Assembly: GCA_031384605.1 (NCBI GenBank)
Contig: JANNAT010000089.1
Location: 1-64,000 of the forward strand
Source: JANNAT01 sp031384605
GTDB taxonomy: Bacteria > Pseudomonadota > Alphaproteobacteria > Rhodobacterales > Rhodobacteraceae
Direction: 5' to 3'
Length of the DNA: 64,000 nt
Below, piece by piece: positions 59,382 to 64,000 of this stretch. The notes beneath the pieces were generated by a model, which searched no databases, was not told the origin of the DNA, and was given only the letters and a program-made list of their open reading frames with translations. How positions within the stretch are numbered: position 1 is the stretch's first letter; every line of letters begins with the position of its first letter. The translations under genes were made by a program, and so were the position numbers.

Positions 59382-60024
59382 AGTCATAAAGCTGTTTCGC
59401 CTCTTCCAAAGTTTCAAACATGTACAACTGCCCATTGCGCAGCACCGCTGCAGACTGGCAGAACTTTTCAAGCGTCGATGGCTGATGCGACACCACCACC
59501 ACTGTTGCATTTGCCAACCGCTGGCGCAGAATTTGCCCGGCTTTGCGGTTGAACTCTACATCGGTAGATGCCGGCATACCTTCGTCGATCAGATAGATGT
59601 CAAATTCCAGCGCCAACATCAGCGAAAACGAAAACCGCGACCGCATGCCCGATGAATAGGTGCCAACGGGCATATCGAAATATTCCTCGATGTTTGACAG
59701 CCAGCGACAAAAACTTTCGACATAATCCGGGTCCAACCCGTAAAGCCGCGCGATATAGCGTGAATTTTCGGTGGCGGTGTGTTTGGAAATCACGCCACCC
59801 ATAAACCCCAGCGGAAAAGAAATCCGCGAGGTTCGTACAACCTTGCCTTCATCGGGTTTTTCCAGACCCGCCATCATGTTGACGATGGTGGTTTTGCCGG
59901 CGCCGTTGCGCGCCAGAATGCCCAGCGAATTGCCAATATCAACCTTGAACGAGGCGCGATCAAGGATCACCTTGCGCGACTTTCCCGTCCAGAAAGATTT
60001 GCTGACATTTTCAAACGCGATCAT
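59365..60024 (-). CDS. kpsT: Capsule export ABC transporter ATPase (KpsT-like)
   Basis: 219 aa; GGAG five bases upstream. P-loop LGILARNGAGKTTIVNMMAGL: the first Gly of the motif is Ala here. ABC signature TYSSGMRSRFSFSL as in KpsT, Walker B IYLIDEGMPAST with catalytic Glu, and VVVSHQ His loop. It energises polysaccharide transfer with a KpsM permease that is not in the window. Overlaps kpsE by 17 bases. Confidence 0.9.
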   Translation of the reverse strand: MIAFENVSKSFWTGKSRKVILDRASFKVDIGNSLGILARNGAGKTTIVNMMAGLEKPDEGKVVRTSRISFPLGFMGGVISKHTATENSRYIARLYGLDPDYVESFCRWLSNIEEYFDMPVGTYSSGMRSRFSFSLMLALEFDIYLIDEGMPASTDVEFNRKAGQILRQRLANATVVVVSHQPSTLEKFCQSAAVLRNGQLYMFETLEEAKQLYDYEAQR

Positions 60025-60203
60025 TCCTGCTCCACCAGACTGCTAGGCGCATTTGGGCGATTTGCAGCGTTTCAGCCTTCATTGTATCGGCATAGTCTTA
60101 ACGCCGGGTTTGCTGTTTGCTGCAAGGCTTATCGCCGCGAGTAACGCAGTATTGGGGCATCATTATGTCGAATTCTGAAACAATAGTGACCTCAGAAGTA
60201 GGG

Positions 60204-61418
60204 CTATGCCCGGCGCAGCCGTGAAAGAGCCAAAGCCACCGGCCCTGCCAAAAGACTGATGGCAAGTCCAAGGCGCGCGGCTTCGGCCATCGCCCCACCG
60301 GGCAGCGAGACCGCCAACCCCAACACCGGCACCGTAAAACCCATGCCCAACAAAAGCGCCACCAACCCCAGTTCGCGCGGCGTCAGGCCCATTGGCAACC
60401 GGCCTGCGCCCAAGCGCGCCACCAACAGGCATCCCAAAACAAACCCCAAAGGCTTGCCCAGCCATAAGGCGGCCAGAACCGTGCCCGTTGTGGCCCCCGC
60501 CGCCTGCAGATCAATGCCGCCATTGGTCAGGCCAAACAAGAACAGCACCAGTGACAACGGCCGCACCAGCGCATGCGCCAGCCGGTTCAGCGGATCGTGC
60601 AGAAACTCCTCGGCTGCGGCGAACAAGCCAAAAGACCGGTCAGCATGCGGAATGACAGGGATCACCGGCAACAACCCCAACGCCGGCGGCAACCCGGCAG
60701 CTGCCACCCCGACATAGGAAAATGCGCCGGCAATCAGATAGGGCCAAAGCGCCATCGCCCGGCGGCGCAACCGTTCGGGTGCATCTGCACGCAATTGCCG
60801 CCCAAACAGGGCCCAGACACCAACGCATGCCATCAGCGGCAACGCCAGCCACGTCAGTTTCAACAACCCATCTGTCGGATGTGCCACGCCCAACAAGATC
60901 AATCCGGTGACATCCAGCGACACTGTTACCAGCAGCAAAATGTGCAAGGCCGGATGGCCCGCGCCAAACACCCAGCGCCCCATCAGATAGGCCAGCACGA
61001 CATCCGACCCGATGGGCAAAGGCCAACCCGTCGCCAGACCCGCCTCATCCGCTGTTTCAAACATTGCGCCAAACAGCGTCCAGACCGCCACAGCCCCGAT
61101 GGCCGCCCCAATCATCCCGCCCATGGGCACAAGCGCGCGCGGCACTGTCAGCGCACCGCGTTCCAAAATCAGCGATTCCCACAGCTCTTTGCCGACAAAG
61201 AACATAAAAAACGCCATCAAAACGTCTGATACCATCAGGACGGGTGTCATACTGGCCGGATGCAGGTTTAACACGGCAGGCAGCGGTAAATCGGCCAGCC
61301 GCCATTCAATAAAATCATAGTAACTGGCAGGATCAACCGATACCCAAGCTGTAGCTGCCACGACCCCTGCGGCCAGACTCACCGCAAAATGACGTATGAA
61401 GGTTGAAACGCGATACAT
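60204..61418 (-). CDS. nhaA: NhaA-family Na+/H+ antiporter, divergent ion site
   Basis: 404 aa from MYRVSTFIRHFAVS; an earlier ATG (61493) would add 25 residues. About eleven helices. DVLMAFFMFFVGKELWESLI and LPIGSDVVLAYLMG (Asp133 equivalent) and LGKPLGFVLG (Lys300 equivalent) align with E. coli NhaA as I recall it. The paired Asp163-Asp164 of AIIDDLGAI is VSLDVTGLI here, so the second Asp appears to be Val. Transport activity may differ from true NhaA. No clear ribosome site. Confidence 0.82.
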   Translation of the reverse strand: MYRVSTFIRHFAVSLAAGVVAATAWVSVDPASYYDFIEWRLADLPLPAVLNLHPASMTPVLMVSDVLMAFFMFFVGKELWESLILERGALTVPRALVPMGGMIGAAIGAVAVWTLFGAMFETADEAGLATGWPLPIGSDVVLAYLMGRWVFGAGHPALHILLLVTVSLDVTGLILLGVAHPTDGLLKLTWLALPLMACVGVWALFGRQLRADAPERLRRRAMALWPYLIAGAFSYVGVAAAGLPPALGLLPVIPVIPHADRSFGLFAAAEEFLHDPLNRLAHALVRPLSLVLFLFGLTNGGIDLQAAGATTGTVLAALWLGKPLGFVLGCLLVARLGAGRLPMGLTPRELGLVALLLGMGFTVPVLGLAVSLPGGAMAEAARLGLAISLLAGPVALALSRLRRA

Positions 61419-61622
61419 CGGGGTGTGGCCATCGGAAAATGATTGGTCAACAATATCTTGCGCCCATTGGTTCAGCAACCGCTGCCAATACATAACCCGC
61501 AACTGTGGCAAGGCTGCATTGGCCAAATCGACGTGTCGCGCTGCAACAGGTGACACGTGTTTAGCTTGCCGCAACGCCGCCCGCAGATTATCACTGGATC
61601 AGCCCACAGCATCGAGGAATAA

Positions 61623-62405
61623 ATGACCGATCTGGATCACGCGCATGCCGCAATGAACGACGGTGACGAGGCCGCCGCGCGGCAGTTTTACCGCATCTTT
61701 GCCGATGCGACCGTGCTGTTGCTGCTGGATCACGAACCCACAGGCGAACGTATCAATCCGCGGGTGTTTGATCTGGCGGATGGCCCGGTTGTGCTGGCCT
61801 TTGACACCGATGAACGGCTGGCCAGCTTTGGGTCAGGACCACAGCCTTATGCGGCGCTGCCCGGGCGGATTATTGCACAGCATTTGGCAGGGCAGGGTGT
61901 GTCGCTGGGCCTGAACCTTGGCACCGGGGCGGCGTCGGAAACGCTGCTTCCGCCTGCGGCGCTGCAATGGTTGTCAGAAATGCTGGATACCAATCCGCAG
62001 CCCGTGCAGGCAACGCCCGTTGCCTTCTATCCCCCGCGCGGCTTGCCAGACGGGTTGACCGACGCGTTGACCTTTACGCTGGACGGGGCGGCGGGGCTGG
62101 CGCTGGCGGCGCTGTTGGTGCAGGTGCGCTATTCTGACGGGCGGCGCGGCCATATGCTGGCGGTGATTGATGCCGCAGGGCCCGCCCAACAGCCGCTGGC
62201 GCGCGCACTGGCCGAGGCATTGCAGTTTTCGGGTGTCGATGACGGCGAAATGGACGTCACGTTTCTGGCGTCAACCGATCCGATTGTTCCCCAAATTGCG
62301 CGCGCGGCCCAAGTGTTTGCCGTGCCAGCGGTGGAACCTGCGCCACCGCGCGCAGCACCCGGCGCGCCCGGATCAAACCCGGACAAACCGCCAAACCTGC
62401 GGTAA
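61623..62405 (+). CDS. SseB-family N-terminal domain protein
   Basis: 260 aa. LDHAHAAMNDGDEAAARQFYRIFADATVLLLLDHEP, ADGPVVLAFDTDERLASFG and YAALPGRIIAQHLAGQGVSLGLNLG fit the SseB N-terminal domain of otherwise uncharacterised proteins; a C-terminal half DALTFTLDGAAGLALAALLV.. is less conserved and ends in a Pro-rich tail. Soluble. It lies upstream of rplM but is separated by 190 bases with a promoter. Confidence 0.78.
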   Translation: MTDLDHAHAAMNDGDEAAARQFYRIFADATVLLLLDHEPTGERINPRVFDLADGPVVLAFDTDERLASFGSGPQPYAALPGRIIAQHLAGQGVSLGLNLGTGAASETLLPPAALQWLSEMLDTNPQPVQATPVAFYPPRGLPDGLTDALTFTLDGAAGLALAALLVQVRYSDGRRGHMLAVIDAAGPAQQPLARALAEALQFSGVDDGEMDVTFLASTDPIVPQIARAAQVFAVPAVEPAPPRAAPGAPGSNPDKPPNLR

Positions 62406-62518
62406 CGCGGCTTGCAGTGGCGATGACGATGGGGGCGTGGCGCTGAACTGGATGGGGTATCATTGCACCCCATATCATAATATGTTGAAATTGCTGTATT
62501 ATATCTTTTCACATCACC

Positions 62519-62547
62519 TTGACGCCGCAACGCCCCGCTGCGATAAA
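62519..62547 (+). promoter_or_regulatory. Candidate rplM-rpsI promoter
   Basis: TTGACG - 17 bases - GATAAA, close to the sigma-70 consensus, 49 bases before the rplM start. An AT-rich block (62470-62510) lies just upstream and may act as an UP-like element. Confidence 0.6.
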
Positions 62548-62596
62548 CCGCTATCTTGGATCGGGGTCAGCCCCAACCTTAACAAATGGTCGAAAT

Positions 62597-63061
62597 ATGA
62601 AAACCTTCTCCGCTACTCCGGCGGACATCGCGAAAAAGTGGATCCTGATTGATGCCGAAGGCATCGTTTTGGGCCGCCTGGCCACGATCGTCGCCCAAAT
62701 CTTGCGCGGCAAGAACAAGCCAACCTTCACACCGCACATGGACATGGGCGACAATGTGATCGTGATCAACGCCGATAAGGTGCAGATGACGGGCAATAAG
62801 CGCAACGACAAGATCTATTACTGGCACACCGGCCACCCGGGCGGCATCAAGCAGCGTACCGCCAAGCAAGTCCTGGAAGGCGCACACCCCGAACGCGTTG
62901 TGATCAAAGCGGTTGAACGCATGATCACCCGCAACCGTCTTGGCCGCGTGCAGATGACCAACTTGCGTGTCTACGCAAGTGCCGAGCATCCGCATGAGGC
63001 GCAGCAGCCAGTGGTTCTTGATGTGGCCGCGCTGAACCCTAAGAACACCCGGAGCGCATGA
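62597..63061 (+). CDS. rplM: 50S ribosomal protein L13
   Basis: 154 aa from MKTFSATPADIAKKWILIDAEG; the ribosome site is weak. VLGRLATIVAQILRGKNKPTFTPHMDMGDNVIVINADKV and YYWHTGHPGGIKQRTAKQVL are diagnostic. It is an early-assembly 50S protein. Its stop overlaps the rpsI start (ATGA), so the pair is coupled. Confidence 0.97.
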   Translation: MKTFSATPADIAKKWILIDAEGIVLGRLATIVAQILRGKNKPTFTPHMDMGDNVIVINADKVQMTGNKRNDKIYYWHTGHPGGIKQRTAKQVLEGAHPERVVIKAVERMITRNRLGRVQMTNLRVYASAEHPHEAQQPVVLDVAALNPKNTRSA

Positions 63062-63552
63062 GCATGTCAGAGATTAAATCACTCGACGATCTGAAATCGG
63101 CAGTGGGCGCGGCTGCTCCTGTAGCAACCCCAATGGCCATCGTGCGCGTCGCCGTGCGCGACAAGTTGGGCCGGTCTTATGCCACGGGCAAGCGTAAAAA
63201 CGCCGTCGCCCGTGTGTGGATCAAGCCCGGGTCGGGCAAAGTTGTGGTCAACGGCAAAACCATGGCGGAATACTTTGCCCGCCCGGTGCTGCAGATGATC
63301 CTGCGTCAGCCTTTCACCATTGCGAACGTCGAAGGCCAATTCGACGTGATGGCAACGGTTGCTGGTGGTGGCTTGTCAGGTCAGGCCGGTGCGGTAAAGC
63401 ACGGCATTTCCAAAGCCTTGCAGCTTTATGAACCCAGCTTGCGCGGCGCATTGAAAGCCGCAGGCTTTTTGACCCGCGACAGCCGTGTTGTGGAACGCAA
63501 AAAATACGGCAAGGCAAAAGCGCGTAAGAGCTTCCAGTTCTCCAAGCGCTAA
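63058..63552 (+). CDS. rpsI: 30S ribosomal protein S9
   Basis: 164 aa, about 34 longer than E. coli at the N-terminus. Core: SYATGKRKNAVARVWIKPGSGKVVVNGKTMAEYFARP and the basic C-terminus ...KKYGKAKARKSFQFSKR that reaches the P-site tRNA. The N-terminal extension is Ala/Val-rich (DDLKSAVGAAAPVATPMAIV). ATG 63064 is also possible. Terminator follows. Confidence 0.97.
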   Translation: MSMSEIKSLDDLKSAVGAAAPVATPMAIVRVAVRDKLGRSYATGKRKNAVARVWIKPGSGKVVVNGKTMAEYFARPVLQMILRQPFTIANVEGQFDVMATVAGGGLSGQAGAVKHGISKALQLYEPSLRGALKAAGFLTRDSRVVERKKYGKAKARKSFQFSKR

Positions 63553-63573
63553 TCTTTATCCGACGACAAGATT

Positions 63574-63606
63574 GCAAAGGCCCGTGGTGTTCTGCGGGCC
63601 TTTTGC
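63574..63606 (+). terminator. Terminator after rpsI
   Basis: GCAAAGGCCCG / CGGGCCTTTTGC stem around a 10-base loop, with TTTT in the descending arm, 22 bases past the rpsI stop. Confidence 0.85.
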
Positions 63607-63631
63607 ATTTGGGCAGGCTTTGCATGGAAGA

Positions 63632-63727
63632 GGGGGTTTCACCCCCCCCGGCCTTTTGGCTTGGGCCAAAAGACTCCCCCGTGGGATATTTGGGCCAAGA
63701 TGAAGCGTAATTTTAGATAAATTTTAG
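63632..63727 (+). repeat. 3'-end hairpin repeat, copy D (after rpsI)
   Basis: GGGGGTTTCACCCCC hairpin, an inserted CTTTTGGC/GGCCAAAAG hairpin, then CTCCCCCGTGGGATATTT, AAGATGAAGCG and AATTTTAG..AAATTT. It follows the rpsI terminator on the same strand. Confidence 0.7.
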
Positions 63728-63749
63728 ACAGTTGGTTTGCGCAACGCAT

Positions 63750-63775
63750 AAAAAAAGGGCCGGAAAAACCGGCCC
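63750..63775 (-). terminator. Terminator of the DUF1127 gene
   Basis: On the minus strand GGGCCGG - TTTTT - CCGGCCC followed by seven T, 22 bases past the stop at 63798. Confidence 0.9.
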
Positions 63776-63797
63776 AAGTTGGGGGTAAGGTCGGGGG

Positions 63798-64000
63798 TCA
63801 GGCGTTCCAAAACCGCTTGACGGCTTCAACGCGTGCCGCTGCCGGATCAAGACCGATATCGGCCAACAAATGCGGTGAAAGATGCGCCAAGGATTTCCGG
63901 GTTTTGTGACGCAATTCCCATACCGCAACCGTGACCGCAAACGTAACCAACAGCCGCGACAACGGGGGCAGGGGGCGATCAGCAAGGGCAAGGGCGTGCG
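63798..64000 (-). CDS. DUF1127-type small protein, 5' partial
   Basis: The frame enters from the right edge and gives at least 66 residues ending at TGA 63798. RPLPPLSRLLVTFAVTVAVW is a hydrophobic lead-in; WELRHKTRKSLAHLSPHLL then DIGLDPAAARVEAVKRFW is the DUF1127 pattern (Arg-rich helix, then L-x-D-I-G). Such short basic proteins are common in alphaproteobacteria, and some bind RNA and act in phosphate or stress responses. The N-terminus and start lie outside the window. Read by eye from the minus strand. Confidence 0.78.
   Translation of the reverse strand, partial: HALALADRPLPPLSRLLVTFAVTVAVWELRHKTRKSLAHLSPHLLADIGLDPAAARVEAVKRFWNA

Noticed and set aside
63713..63991. 92-aa minus-strand frame at the right edge
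   Set aside because: Runs through the terminator and is out of frame with the recognisable DUF1127 sequence.
1..64000. CRISPR array, insertion sequence with transposase, or rRNA operon
   Set aside because: No regularly spaced repeats, no transposase frame and no rRNA sequence were found on reading both strands.

Overview
The window reads as a chromosomal segment of a Rhodobacterales (Rhodobacteraceae/Paracoccaceae-type) alphaproteobacterium. The evidence is a complete Rhodobacter capsulatus-type gene transfer agent (GTA) structural cluster followed by cysE, a pdhA-pdhB-pdhC operon whose E1-beta carries its own lipoyl domain, the lineage-typical long forms of L9, S6 and S9, class II (B12-dependent) ribonucleotide reductase, and high GC throughout. 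I cannot name a genus from sequence alone.

Layout. 1-5.1 kb: end of nnrD, an isolated Hint-domain protein, tRNA-Leu(UAG), trigger factor, a hypothetical gene and the rpsF-rpsR-rplI operon. 5.2-18 kb: the fatty acid cluster fabD-fabG-acpP ... fabF-mltG. It is interrupted between acpP and fabF by about 7.7 kb of accessory genes: a frameshifted DMT transporter, a guanidinobutyrase/agmatinase-type ureohydrolase, a REPIN-like palindrome, and a TetR-regulated RND efflux operon. 18.0-19.6 kb: a two-gene cassette, a PAAR domain fused to an M91-like HExxH metallopeptidase and overlapping a secreted small protein, which I read as a candidate type VI effector-immunity pair. 19.6-33.9 kb: the GTA cluster g1 to g15, all intact, preceded by a promoter-like sequence and a canonical intrinsic terminator placed before g1. 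34-49.9 kb: housekeeping metabolism (cysE, pyruvate dehydrogenase, ftsB, class I aldolase, pgk, two cyclophilins, tyrS, anmK, rarD, eno, a Fur-family regulator, an EamA transporter). 50-57.7 kb: nrdJ, tRNA-Gln(UUG), a BaiN-type flavoprotein, TerC with a structured leader, kdsA. 57.7-64 kb: kpsE and kpsT (capsule export) without kpsM, an unusual NhaA, an SseB-family protein, rplM-rpsI, and the end of a DUF1127 gene running off the right edge.

How the parts work together. The fab genes supply and elongate acyl-ACP. The RND pump and its repressor form one self-regulated operon. The GTA genes encode terminase, portal, protease, capsid, head-tail connectors, tail tube, tape measure and baseplate in virion-assembly order, with most genes overlapping by four bases. 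No integrase, lysis, head-spike or regulator gene is present here.

Non-coding structure is rich. There are five copies of a 3'-end hairpin element with a CCCCCGTGGGATATTT-like core, each just downstream of a gene and in the same orientation; two copies of a TTCGAA-centred double palindrome directly after stop codons; two large inverted hairpin doublets; a possible MITE; strong hairpins in the three largest gaps of the GTA operon; and a leader before terC. All functional statements rest on reading motifs and gene order by eye; no database search or folding program was run.
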